From: PALSA-693 sp963702305
GTDB lineage: Bacteria; Actinomycetota; Acidimicrobiia; Acidimicrobiales; Palsa-688
Direction of reading: 5' to 3'
NCBI GenBank assembly: GCA_963702305.1
Contig: CAVPBX010000008.1
Coordinates: forward strand, 259,926-323,925
Length of the DNA stretch: 64,000 nucleotides
Positions 50,843 to 60,865 of this stretch are shown here, in pieces. Each line of letters opens with the position of its first letter. Within the stretch, counting starts at the first letter, position 1. Below the pieces are notes generated by a model. That model had not been told where the DNA came from and ran no database searches. It saw nothing but the letters and a program-made list of their open reading frames with translations. The translations under genes and the position numbers were made by a program.

Positions 50843-52982
50843 CTACGACCCGGTCAACGGGTGCCGGGGGGCGTCGACCAGCTCCAGGTCGTCCGGCAGG
50901 CCCTCGACGGCCACCTTGTCGCCCTCCACCGTGACGGAGACCCGGGCGCCGGCGAGGGGAATCCGTCCCACGTGGAGGCGGCCGATCTGCTCGGGTAGCG
51001 CCGGGTGCAGCCACACCTTGCCGCGCGGCACCCACGGGTCCAGGCGCAGCAGGGTGCGCAGCATCAGCAGGGGTGAGGCCGCGGCCCAGGCCTGGGGCGA
51101 GCAGGACGTGGGATAGGACACCACGAGCGGGAGCTCCATGCGCTCCAGCCCGCTAAAGAGCTCCGGCAGCCGGCCGCCCTGGCCGACCGCGGCGTCCAGC
51201 ACGGCCATGATCACCCGCTGGGCCTCCCGGACGTAGCCGTAGCGCATCAGGCCGGCGGCCACGATGGCGTTGTCGTGCGGCCACACCGACCCGCAGTGGT
51301 AGCGAGATCGGGTTGTAACCGGTCATGGAGGACCCGAGGGTGCGCACCCCCCACCCGCTGAACAGATCGGGGCTGAGCAGTTTGCGGGCCACCGCGTCGG
51401 CCTTGTCGGCGTCGAGGATCCCGGTCCACAAGCAGTGGCCCATGTTGGACGTCAGGGCGTCGATGGGCTGCTTGTCCCGGTCGAGGCCCATGGCCAGCCA
51501 GCCCTTCTCCTCCAGCCAGAAGTCCCGGTTGAACGCCGTTTTCAGGGCCGCGGCGCGAGCCCGCAGCTCGGAGGACAGGGCGGCGTCGCCCTGCTCGGCG
51601 GCGAAGAAGGCCCGGGCCAGGTAGGCGCCGTAGGTGTAGCCCTGCACCTCGGCCAGGGCGATCGGCGGATCGGCGATGCGGCCGTCGGCGAAGCGGACCG
51701 CCTCGGCCGAGTCCTTCCACCCCTGGTTGCGCAGGCCCCGGTCGGAGGTCCGCTGGTACTCGACGTACCCGTCGCCGTCGCGGTCGCCGAAATCGGTGAT
51801 CCACGCCAGGGCCCGGTCGGCGTGGGGCAGCAGCTCGTCGACCGCCTCTCGGGCCAGCCCCCAGCGGCGCAGCTCCCCCAGCAGCATCACGAACAGCGGG
51901 GTGGCGTCGGCAGTCCCGTAGTAGATGGTGCCGCCGCCGAGCGACAGCGAAGAGGCCTCGCCGAAGCGCATCTCGTGCAGGATGCGGCCCGGCTCCTCCT
52001 CGTTGTAGGGCCGGACGTCCTGGCCCTGGAAACGGGCCAGCGTCTGCAGCGTGCCGAGGGCCAGCTCCGGGTCGACCAGCAGGGCCATCCAGGCGCTGAT
52101 CAGCGAGTCCCGCCCGAATAGGGTCATAAACCACGGGGCCCCCGCCGCCACCACCGTCCGCTCCGGGAAGTCCGGGTCGAAGATCCGGAGGGCCCCCAGG
52201 TCCTCGGCGCTGCGGGCCACCACGGCCCGCAGGCCCTCGTGATCGGTGTCGAGGACCGGCACGCTGCGCCGCCAGGCCGCCATCCGCTCGGCCGGCTTGG
52301 CCCGCGAGATGGGCTGGCCGCACAGCCACCGCGGTTCGATCTCGTCGTCGTCGATGCCGCAGGTGAACTGCTGGCAGAGCGACCAGGTCCCCTTGGACGG
52401 CGATGATGACCTCCCACCGGGCCAGCGCTGCCGTCGAGCACGGCCGGTTGGGAGAAGGAGATGCGGAGGCTGCGGCGATGCGAGCCGTTGCGGTGGCGGA
52501 ACACCAGGGCGCCGTCTTCGTGGGCCACGTCGCGTTCGCCGCTGCCCGTCACCCGGGCCTCCTTGACCGCGAACAGATCGGCGAAGTCGGCTCCGTAGAC
52601 CAGCTCCACCGCGCAGTAGGTCGGCTCCTCGCTGAAGTTGCGGATGACCAGGTCCTCCCGCATGCCGCGGCCCGACGTAGCGGCGCCGCTCCACCATCAG
52701 GTTGGAGTCGGCCCGACCGGGCCGGGGCCGGGTGCGGGCCACGAAGGTCGCCGAATAGGGATCGGCGACGGCGCGGGCGAGGGCTTCGGGGACCTGACCG
52801 TTGATCTGGAAGGTCCATCGGGACAGGAACCGGGTGTCCCGGAAGAAGAACCCCTCGGCCGAAACCGGCGACAGGTCCCCGCCCGGGGCGCAGATCATGA
52901 AGGCGGACCCTTCGACCATCGTCACCCGGTCGCCCGGTCCTCCCAGTGAGACGCTCCCATGCGAGGTCCACGGGTCGGCCAT
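50843..52982 (-). CDS. Glycogen debranching enzyme-like amylo-alpha-1,6-glucosidase, three frame breaks
   Basis: About 713 aa once joined. N-terminal debranching domain: VEGSAFMICAPGGDLSPVSA, EGFFFRDTRFLSRWTFQING; then MREDLVIRNFSEEPTYCAVE in a second frame; then the (alpha/alpha)6 catalytic barrel AGAPWFMTLFGRDSLISAWM, LQTLARFQGQDVRPYNEEEP, GWKDSAEAVRFADGR, and GSVWPHDNAIVAAGLMRYGY at the end in a third segment. Breaks lie near 52675, 52415 and 51305. It probably trims alpha-1,6 branches of glycogen or related glucans. Divergent from sufC. Confidence 0.84.
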
Positions 52983-53060
52983 CGACGCGGCAGGCTACTT
53001 GGAGAAAGAGGGCCCGCCGCGCGCCCCGGCCCCTATTTTCCCCTATCCCCGTAGTGGTAA

Positions 53061-53066
53061 TACAAT
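53061..53066 (+). promoter_or_regulatory. -10 box for sufCSU (leaderless)
   Basis: TACAAT, 6 nt, GTG 53073. This gives the suf genes their own promoter without sufB or sufD upstream. Confidence 0.65.
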
Positions 53067-53072
53067 CGGGGT

Positions 53073-53806
<734 letters not shown>

Positions 53807-53816
<10 letters not shown>

Positions 53817-55032
53817 ACGTCACCACCATCAAGAAGGACTTCCCCATCCTGGACCAGCAGGTCCACGGCCGGCGGCTGGTGTACCTGGACTCGGCGTCGT
53901 CATCGCAGAAGCCGGTGTCGGTCATCGAGGCCATGGACCACTACTACGAGACGACTCACGCCAATGTCCACCGCGGCGTCTACGCCATCGCCGAGGAGGC
54001 CACCCGCCTGTTCGAGCACGGCCGGTCGACGCTGGCCCGGTTCATCGGGGGCCGCACCGACGAGGTGGTGTTCACCAAGAACGTCACCGAGGCCATCAAC
54101 CTGGTGGCCTACGCCTGGGGCCGGGCCAACCTTCGGGCCGGCGACGTGGTGGTGTTGACCGAGATGGAGCACCACGCCAACCTGGTCCCCTGGCTCATGC
54201 TGAAGGCCGAGCGCGCCATCGAACTGCGTTACCTGCCGCTCACCGCCGACGGACTTCTCGACCTGTCGAACCTGGCGAGCGCCCTCGACGGGGCGAAGCT
54301 GCTGGGGGTGTCGGCGATGTCCAATGTGCTCGGCACCATCAACCCGGTGGCGCAGCTGGCCGAGGCGGCCCACGCCGCCGGCGCCCTGATCCTGGTGGAC
54401 GGGGCCCAGCAGGCCCCGCAACTGCCGACCGACGTGAAGGCGTTGGGGGTCGACTTCTTCGGGCTGACCGGCCACAAGATGCTGGGCCCGACGGGGATCG
54501 GCGCCCTCTGGGCCCGGGCCGAGCTGCTGGAGGCCATGCCCCCCTTCCTCGGCGGCGGGGAGATGATCCGTGACGTCCGGCTGGACGGCTTCACCACCAA
54601 CGACGTGCCCTGGAAGTTCGAGGCCGGCACCCCGCCCATCGCCGAAGCGGTGGGCCTGACCGCCGCCGTCGAATACCTCACGGCCCTCGGCATGACCAAC
54701 GTGCGCGCCCACGAGCAGGCGTTGACGGCGTACGCACTGGATGCGCTCTGCGGTCCCGCTACCCCGACCTCGTCATCCACGGCCCCCTCGACCCGGCGCA
54801 GCGGGGCGGGGTCATCTCCTTCAACTACAAGGACATCCACCCCCACGACCTGTCGCAGGTCCTCGACGAGGCCGGCGTGTGCGTGCGGGCCGGTCACCAC
54901 TGCGCCAAGCCGCTCATGCGCTGCCTCGGGGTGGGGGCCACCGCCCGGGCGTCGTTTTCCGTGTACAACGACGAGGCCGACGTGGACGCCCTCGTCGACG
55001 CGTTGGCCACCGCCGACCGGCTCTTTTCGTAA
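53807..55032 (+). CDS. sufS: Cysteine desulfurase, SufS type, frameshifted
   Basis: PLP enzyme that takes sulfur from cysteine. RRLVYLDSASSSQKPVSVIE, HANVHRGVYAIAEEAT, LTEMEHHANLVPW, LVDGAQQAPQLPTDV, the PLP lysine in FFGLTGHKMLGPTG, and PWKFEAGTPPIAEAVGL. The frame breaks near 54750; the other frame gives RYPDLVIHGPLDPAQRGGVI, VCVRAGHHCAKPLMRCLGVG (catalytic Cys) and stops at TAA 55030-55032. One missing base explains it. Such a broken essential enzyme points to sequence error. About 408 aa. Confidence 0.9.
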
Positions 55033-55062
55033 ACCCTCTACTGCATAGGCAGGTACCAACCG

Positions 55063-55566
55063 ATGCCCGGTCTCGAAGACCTCTACCGAGAGATCATCCT
55101 CGATCACTACCGCAACCCCCGCAACCGGGGGGAGCTGCCGACCCCGCCGGCGTACGCCGAGACCGGTTTCAACCCGCTGTGCGGCGACGAGATCACCTTG
55201 TACGTCCAGGTCGAGGACGACCGGCTGGCGGACGTGAAATTGACCGGGCAGGGATGCTCGATCAGCCAGTCGTCGGCATCGATGATGTCCACCGCGGTCA
55301 AGGGCAAGAGTCTGGCCGAGACCCGGGCCACCATCCGGACGTTCAAGTCCATGATGTCCATCCACGAGCAGCGCCTGGACGGCCCCGGCGACGGCGATGG
55401 GGGCGGCGGCGAGGCCGGGGAGGGCGATCCGGTCGTGTCGCTCGGCGATCTGGAAGCCCTGCAGGGGGTGGTGAAGTTTCCGGTCCGGATCAAGTGCGCC
55501 ACCCTGTCGTGGAACACCCTGGCCCAGGCCCTGGATCACCTCGAGTCCGAACCGGCGTCGGCCTAG
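55063..55566 (+). CDS. sufU: Fe-S assembly sulfur-transfer protein SufU
   Basis: 167-aa U-type protein. YREIILDHYRNPRNRG, FNPLCGDEITLYV (Cys and Asp), GQGCSISQSSASMMS and VRIKCATLSWNTL supply the three cysteines that bind zinc and accept sulfur from SufS. The insert between (GPGDGDGGGGEAGEGDP) is Gly/Asp-rich. It follows sufS by 30 nt. Its TAG overlaps the stop of the convergent gene at a shared CTAG. Confidence 0.93.
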   Translation: MPGLEDLYREIILDHYRNPRNRGELPTPPAYAETGFNPLCGDEITLYVQVEDDRLADVKLTGQGCSISQSSASMMSTAVKGKSLAETRATIRTFKSMMSIHEQRLDGPGDGDGGGGEAGEGDPVVSLGDLEALQGVVKFPVRIKCATLSWNTLAQALDHLESEPASA

Positions 55567-56129
55567 CTCAGGTCCTCACCGGCGCCGTCAGGGCCACCGG
55601 CGCCGCTCGGGTGGCCGGAGGCTCGATCCCGCCTCGACCGGGGGCCGTGCTCCCGGGCTGCCGCGACCGCCTTGAAGGCGCTGCGCAGTTCGCCGATCCA
55701 CTCCTTCTCGTTGTCGCCCACCAGCCGCACGCACCAGGCCAGGGCCTCACTGCGACTGCGGGCCACGCCGGCGTCGATCAGGGTGTCGAGCACCTGGCGT
55801 TCCGGTAACCGCAGGCGGGTCATGACCGGCACCGAGGCGGTGGTGAACACCACCAACACGCCGTCGGCGCGCGCCCCCCAGGAGACCTTGCGGCGGAACG
55901 TGGCCTCGGCGTCACCCGCCAGGGCCATGCGGTCGTCACGGGTCGCTTCCCGGAAGCGGCGGATGATGGTCAGGCCCTCCTGGGCCGGACCGTGACTCCC
56001 GCCCGGCGCCGGTCCGGGCAGGTCCACCACCACCAGGATCTCGTCCTGGTCGGCGACGACCTCCAGCCCCCGAATCCCCCAGGGCTCGGGGATCCGGGTG
56101 GCGAACCAGTCCTGGATCCCGGCGCTCAC
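55563..56129 (-). CDS. Conserved-looking protein of unknown function
   Basis: 188 aa starting at GTG 56129 (VSAGIQDWFATRIPEPWGIR). The first half alternates beta-like strands (GLEVVADQDEILVVVDLPGP) and a region with GLTIIRRFREATRDDRMALA; GVLVVFTTASVPVMTRLRLP follows. The stretch ERQVLDTLIDAGVARSRSEA then LAWCVRLV resembles the regularly spaced helix pair of ribbon-helix-helix-like proteins, but this is weak. The tail is charged and Gly-rich. No known family recognised. Its stop shares CTAG with sufU. Confidence 0.6.
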   Translation of the reverse strand: MSAGIQDWFATRIPEPWGIRGLEVVADQDEILVVVDLPGPAPGGSHGPAQEGLTIIRRFREATRDDRMALAGDAEATFRRKVSWGARADGVLVVFTTASVPVMTRLRLPERQVLDTLIDAGVARSRSEALAWCVRLVGDNEKEWIGELRSAFKAVAAAREHGPRSRRDRASGHPSGAGGPDGAGEDLS

Positions 56130-56202
56130 CCGGCCATGGTGGCACGGCGGGCGCCGCCCCGGTGGGAGGCGGCGCCCGTCGCAGGCGGCTCGGCCGGCTC
56201 GG

Positions 56203-57831
56203 CTACTGGTAGAAGCCGGCGCAGCCCCCGTTGGCACCCAGGCGCCACAGGCCGTTGCGGTCGCCCAGCTGGTAGCCCGACAGGTTGAGGTCGATCGGGT
56301 TCATGACCTCGGTGGCGCCCGCCGTGTGGCCGAGACCCATGGCGTGACCCAGCTCGTGCAGGAGCACCGGGAGCTCGCCGGATCCCCCGCCGCCCCGGAG
56401 ACTCGAGAGCAACTGGACCTGGGCGGAGACGATCTGGGGGGTGTAGCCGGCGGTGTTGTAGTACCAGTAGGTCGTCAGTCCGACCATGTCACCGCTGGAC
56501 AGCGCCGGCACCCAGCTGATCACCAGCTTGGCGGAGGCGGGCACCTGCGCCGCCGAGTTGTAGGCGCCGGCGTTGACCAGGGAGAGCCCGGTGGCCGCTT
56601 GGACCTGGGCGATGGCGTTGCTGACGTCCCCTTGCCACCCGGAGGGGGCGCCGGGCACGATCACCGCGTAGTGGACGGCCTCGCACGGATTCCAGCGAGC
56701 CGGGACACCGGAACCGCTGGTGACCTCGAAGGTGTAGTTCCCGTTCGGCGGAGGTGGCCCGGCGGCCGTGGTGGGACCGGACATGGGATGGGCGTCGCCC
56801 TTGGCCAGCACCCGCCCGTCGGCGAGCACGATCCAGTAGCCGCCACCGTCCCCGGTGGCCACCACCCCTATGGCCGGGCTGCCGGCGGTCTGACCCGCCC
56901 CCGAGCCGTGGTAGCCGGCGTTGCCGAAGGTGAAGATCCCGCCGTCGGCAGCCAGCAACCAGTAGCCGGCCCCGCTGGGCGTGCGAGCCATGCCGACCAC
57001 CGGTTGGGCCAGCTGCAGGCCGCCGGTGGAGCCGTGGAAGCCGGCATCGCCGAAGGCGAAGATCCCGCCGTCCGACGCCACCAGCCAGTACCCCCGACCG
57101 TCCCGGGTCGCCGCCATGCCGACGACCGGCTTGGCCAGGGCGATGTTGCCGGTGGAGCCGAAGAACCGGGCATCCCCGAAGGAGAAGATTCCGCCGTCGC
57201 CGGCCACGAAGTCGTAGCCACGGCCGTCGTGGGTGCTCACCATCTGCAGGGCGGGGGCGCGCAGCGCGACGTTCCCGGTCGAGCCGTGGAAGCCGGCGTC
57301 GCCGAAGCTGAACACCCCGCCATCCCCACCGAGGAGCCAGTAGCCCTTCCCGCTCGGCGTGGCCGCGATGCCGACCAGGGGCCGGCTGAGCCGAACCCCG
57401 GCGGCGTCGCCGTACCAGTGGGCGTCCCCCTCGGCCGTGACGGCACCGTTGGACCACGCGACCCAGAATCCCCGGCCATCGGGGGTGGGAGCTGCGGCCA
57501 CCGCACTGCCGGAGATGGTGCTGGCGGAGATGGTGCTGGCAGCCTGGTCGGAGCTGGGTTGCTCCTGCATCCCGCGGAGGAGCGGCTGCTCCGAGTTGCG
57601 CTTGGACAGCGACGGCGTGGGCGCGGCGTGGGAGGTGGTGGGGTGGCTGACCGGGGCCGACGCCACCCGGCCTGCCGATCCCGCCGGCCCACTCAAGAGC
57701 GCCACCAGCCCGGCCAGGACCACGGCAGTCGCCGCGACCAGCACGCCGGACTTCTGCACATCGGATGTGTGGGCGTTTCGCTTCTTGATGATCTCTATCG
57801 GGGGGGCCGGGGTCGTGGGCCGACGGAACAT
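56203..57831 (-). CDS. Membrane-anchored matrixin-like metalloprotease with six beta-propeller-type repeats
   Basis: 542 aa. A membrane segment at about 28-48 (GVLVAATAVVLAGLVALLSG) suggests anchoring with the rest outside. From about 114 to 360 run six repeats of about 42 residues with the core GRGYWLVASDGGIFAFGDAG and FHGSTG. Together they could form one small propeller. The C-terminal about 170 residues hold LLHELGHAMGLGH (HExxHxxGxxH zinc site) and a Met-turn MNP, as in matrixins. AGGAG 9 nt before ATG 57831 sets the start. It probably cuts or modifies an outer cell-surface target (inference). Confidence 0.85.
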   Translation of the reverse strand: MFRRPTTPAPPIEIIKKRNAHTSDVQKSGVLVAATAVVLAGLVALLSGPAGSAGRVASAPVSHPTTSHAAPTPSLSKRNSEQPLLRGMQEQPSSDQAASTISASTISGSAVAAAPTPDGRGFWVAWSNGAVTAEGDAHWYGDAAGVRLSRPLVGIAATPSGKGYWLLGGDGGVFSFGDAGFHGSTGNVALRAPALQMVSTHDGRGYDFVAGDGGIFSFGDARFFGSTGNIALAKPVVGMAATRDGRGYWLVASDGGIFAFGDAGFHGSTGGLQLAQPVVGMARTPSGAGYWLLAADGGIFTFGNAGYHGSGAGQTAGSPAIGVVATGDGGGYWIVLADGRVLAKGDAHPMSGPTTAAGPPPPNGNYTFEVTSGSGVPARWNPCEAVHYAVIVPGAPSGWQGDVSNAIAQVQAATGLSLVNAGAYNSAAQVPASAKLVISWVPALSSGDMVGLTTYWYYNTAGYTPQIVSAQVQLLSSLRGGGGSGELPVLLHELGHAMGLGHTAGATEVMNPIDLNLSGYQLGDRNGLWRLGANGGCAGFYQ

Positions 57832-57961
57832 GATCTGTTCTCCTTCGCTCAGCCCGTTGTCTCGGAGGTGTTGGACAGCGCCTAAAGCCGGTATGACCGA
57901 TTTTCTGGGGCTGCGCGGCTGACCCATGTCGGCGATATCGGTCGGAATCCCGCCAGGTCAG

Positions 57962-57967
57962 TAGGGT
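57962..57967 (+). promoter_or_regulatory. -10 box for FAD reductase (leaderless)
   Basis: TAGGGT, 6 nt, GTG 57974. Confidence 0.55.
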
Positions 57968-57973
57968 CTGGCT

Positions 57974-59174
57974 GTGCAACCCAGAGCGGTCGTCGTCGGG
58001 GCCTCGCTGGCCGGCTTGCGGGCGGCTGAAGCCCTGCGCCGGGCCGGCCACGACGGCCCCTTGGCCATGGTGGGGGCCGAGGCCCACCAGCCGTACGACC
58101 GCCCGCCGCTGTCGAAGCAGATTCTGACCGGCAAGGCCGAACCCGACGACCTGCTCCTCACGGTCGAGGACGGCTTCGAGGCGGACTGGCACCTCGGCAC
58201 CCGCGCCGTCGGGCTCGATCTGGCCCGCCGGCGGATTCGGTTGGCGGGCGGCGACGACCTCCCGTTCGATCGGCTGGTGGTCGCCACCGGCGCCCAGCCG
58301 CGCCTCCTCCCCGGCGCCGAGCCGGGTCGGGGGGTGCACTACCTGCGGACGGTCGACGATGCGTTGGCGTTGCGCGCCGACCTCGCCACCGCCGGCCGGG
58401 CCGTGGTGATCGGCGCCGGTTTCATCGGGCTGGAGGTGGCCGCCAGCGCCCATCAGCGCGGCGTGGCGGTGACCGTCGTCGAAGCCCTCCCGGTGCCGCT
58501 CGAACGGGCCATCGGTCCGGAAATGGGTGCGGTGGTGGCGGCCCTGCAGCGCCGGCACGGGGTGACGCTGGAGCTCGGCGTCGGCTTCGACGGAACTGTC
58601 GGCGCCGACCGGGTGGAAGGGGTCCGGCTGAGCGACGGGCGGGTCATCCCCGCCGACGTGGTCGTGGTCGGGATCGGGGTGGCGCCCACAACCGGGTGGC
58701 TGGAGGGATCGGGGGTGGACCTGGCGGACGGGGTCCTGTCGGACTCGCGGCTGCGGGTGCTGGCCGGCGGCCGGCCCCACCCGGACGTGGTGGCCGTCGG
58801 CGACGTGGCCAGGTGGGCCCATCCGGGTTACGAGTCGTTCCAAGCGACGGTCCGCATCGAACACTGGACGAACGCGGCCGATCAGGCCGAGGTCGCGGCC
58901 CGGTCCCTACTCGACGGCGACGAGGCACCCGAGTACGCCCCGACCCCGTACTTCTGGTCCGACCAGCACGGGGCCAAGATCCAGTTCGTGGGTCGAGACC
59001 CGGGCCGGCGACGTGGTCACCGTCATCGAAGGCGACCCCGAGGAAGAACGGTTCGTGGCCGCCTACGGCCGGGACGGGCGGCTGGTGGCGGCCCTGGGTG
59101 TCCGACGCCCGGCTCGGGTGATGGCCCTGCAGCGCCTGATCGCGGCCGGGGCCCCCTTCCCGCCGCCGGAGTAG
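57974..59174 (+). CDS. FAD-dependent ferredoxin/rubredoxin reductase-like oxidoreductase, frameshifted
   Basis: FAD/NAD(P) two-domain reductase: AVVVGASLAGLRAAEALRRA, YDRPPLSKQIL, AVVIGAGFIGLEVAASAHQR, VVAVGDVARWAHP and YFWSDQHGAKIQFVG are typical of the ferredoxin reductases of Rieske oxygenase and P450 systems. The frame breaks near 58995; the other frame reads VETRAGDVVTVIEGDPEEER and stops at TAG 59172-59174. One extra base. About 399 aa. No ferredoxin gene is adjacent, so the partner is unknown. Confidence 0.88.
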
Positions 59175-59194
59175 CCGCGGCGACCTGCTGCGCG

Positions 59195-59470
59195 CTAGGT
59201 GGCCGGCAGCTTCCAGCCCTGCGACTCGGCGATGTCCTTGCACGTGGGGCACAACGGGTACTTCTTCGGGTCCCGACCGGGCACCCAGATCTTGCCGCAC
59301 AAGGCCTTGACGGCCGTCCCGTTGACGAGGCCTTCCACCACCGAGGGCCCGGTGGACACAAAATCGCCCTCCTCGGGCTTGAAGCCCTCCAGCACGATGT
59401 GGGCCATGCGCTCATGGTCGCCGTCGAGCATCGGGTCGCTGTGGACCGGAGACACCGTGAGATCAGTCAT
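59195..59470 (-). CDS. DUF3039 family protein
   Basis: 91-aa actinobacterial protein. GDHERMAHIVLEGFK, AVKALCGKIWVPGRDPKKYP and LCPTCKDIAESQGW match DUF3039. The cysteines in ALCGKIW and CPTC could bind zinc. The function is unknown. TACCCT lies 7 nt before the ATG (leaderless). Convergent with the FAD reductase with a 20-nt gap. Confidence 0.9.
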   Translation of the reverse strand: MTDLTVSPVHSDPMLDGDHERMAHIVLEGFKPEEGDFVSTGPSVVEGLVNGTAVKALCGKIWVPGRDPKKYPLCPTCKDIAESQGWKLPAT

Positions 59471-59477
59471 CGTTCGC

Positions 59478-59483
59478 AGGGTA
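59478..59483 (-). promoter_or_regulatory. -10 box for DUF3039 gene (leaderless)
   Basis: Minus-strand TACCCT, 7 nt, ATG 59470. Confidence 0.55.
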
Positions 59484-59572
59484 CCTGCCTAGCGCCGGGC
59501 GCCGATCTTCGGGTACTACTGGGGCCAGGCCCGGACCTCGTCCGCGGTCGCCGCTCCAACCGAGGAGGAACC

Positions 59573-60784
59573 ATGCCTGAGGCCGTCATCGTCGCCACTG
59601 CTCGCAGCCCGATCGGGCGAGCGTTCAAAGGCTCCCTGGTCAGCCTGCGCCCCGACGACATGGCGGCCCAGATGGTCAAAGCCGTGTTGGCCCGGGTGCC
59701 CGCCCTCGACCCCGCCCTGGTCGAGGACCTGCTGCTCGGCAACGCCCAGCCCGCCGGCGAGGCCGGCTACAACATGGCCCGGGTGGTGGCCCTGCTCGCC
59801 GGGCTGCCGACCGTCCCGGGGACGACGGTCAACCGGTATTGCTCCTCGTCCCTCCAGACGATCCGCATGGCGGCCCACGCCATCAAGGCCGGCGAGGGCG
59901 ACGTGTTCATCGCCGCCGGCGTGGAGGCCGTGAGCCGCTTCGCCCAGGGGATGGCGGACGGCATCGCCGACACTCACAACTCCCTGTTCAAGGAAGCCGA
60001 GGAACGCAGCGCGGCCCGGTCGCTCGGCGCCGGCGAGCCGTGGCGGCCGGCGTCGGGGTTGTCGGACATCTACATCGCCATGGGTCAGACGGCCGAGAAC
60101 GTGCGGGAGTTGGAAAAAGTCAGCCGCCACGACATGGACGCCTTCGCGGCCCGCTCCCAGCAGCGCGCCGTCGCCTCGCAGGAGAACGGGTTCTTCGAGC
60201 GGGAGATCAGCCCACTGACCCTCTCCGACGGCACGGAGGTGCGCACCGACGACGGTCCGCGCCCCGGGACCACGGTGGAGAAGTTGGCCGAGCTCAAGCC
60301 GGCGTTCCGGCCCGACGGTGAAGTCACGGCCGGCAACAGCTGTCCGCTCAACGACGGGGCCGCGGCGGTCATCGTCATGAGCGACAGCAAGGCCAGGGAA
60401 TTGGGCATCGCCCCCCTGGCCCGGGTGATCTCGTCCGGGGTCACCGCCCTCGACCCCGAGATCATGGGCCTCGGACCGGTGGAGGCGTGCCGTCAGGCCC
60501 TGCGCCGGGCCGACATGACCATCGACGATGTCGACCTGGTGGAGATCAACGAGGCGTTCGCGGCCCAGGTGGTGCCCTCGGCTCGTTTGCTCGGCATCGA
60601 AGAGGACAAGCTCAACGTGCACGGGGGCGCCATCGCCCTCGGTCACCCGTTTGGGATGACCGGGGCGCGGATCATGACCACCCTGATCAACGGGTTGCAG
60701 ACGGAGGACAAGACCATCGGGCTGGAGTCGATGTGCGTCGGCGGCGGCCAGGGAATGGCCATGATCGTCGAGCGGCTCAGCTGA
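59573..60784 (+). CDS. Thiolase (acetyl-CoA C-acyltransferase)
   Basis: 403-aa thiolase that cleaves or forms 3-ketoacyl-CoA. Nucleophilic Cys in TTVNRYCSSSLQTIRMA, EINEAFAAQVV, catalytic His in GGAIALGHPFGMTGARI and second Cys in SMCVGGGQGMAM. Strong ribosome site GAGGAGGAA ends 2-3 nt before a CC ATG 59573. With the acyl-CoA ligase and acyl-CoA dehydrogenase in this window it suits beta-oxidation. It is a monocistronic unit. Confidence 0.95.
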   Translation: MPEAVIVATARSPIGRAFKGSLVSLRPDDMAAQMVKAVLARVPALDPALVEDLLLGNAQPAGEAGYNMARVVALLAGLPTVPGTTVNRYCSSSLQTIRMAAHAIKAGEGDVFIAAGVEAVSRFAQGMADGIADTHNSLFKEAEERSAARSLGAGEPWRPASGLSDIYIAMGQTAENVRELEKVSRHDMDAFAARSQQRAVASQENGFFEREISPLTLSDGTEVRTDDGPRPGTTVEKLAELKPAFRPDGEVTAGNSCPLNDGAAAVIVMSDSKARELGIAPLARVISSGVTALDPEIMGLGPVEACRQALRRADMTIDDVDLVEINEAFAAQVVPSARLLGIEEDKLNVHGGAIALGHPFGMTGARIMTTLINGLQTEDKTIGLESMCVGGGQGMAMIVERLS

Positions 60785-60824
60785 CATCGGCGAGGGCCCG
60801 GGGCGCCCCGGCCGCGGCAAAGCC

Positions 60825-60854
60825 TTGATCTGAGGGGATCGCTTCGCCTAGGGT
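60825..60854 (+). promoter_or_regulatory. Promoter of the NlpC/P60 gene
   Basis: TTGATC (60825-60830) and TAGGGT (60849-60854) with an 18-nt spacer resemble a housekeeping promoter. The leader would be only a few nt before GTG 60866. Confidence 0.5.
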
Positions 60855-60865
60855 AAGCGCCCGTT

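Noticed and set aside
57974..60784. 936-aa reductase-thiolase fusion
   Set aside because: The reductase frame breaks near 58995 and ends at 59174. The thiolase has its own strong ribosome site at 59562-59570.
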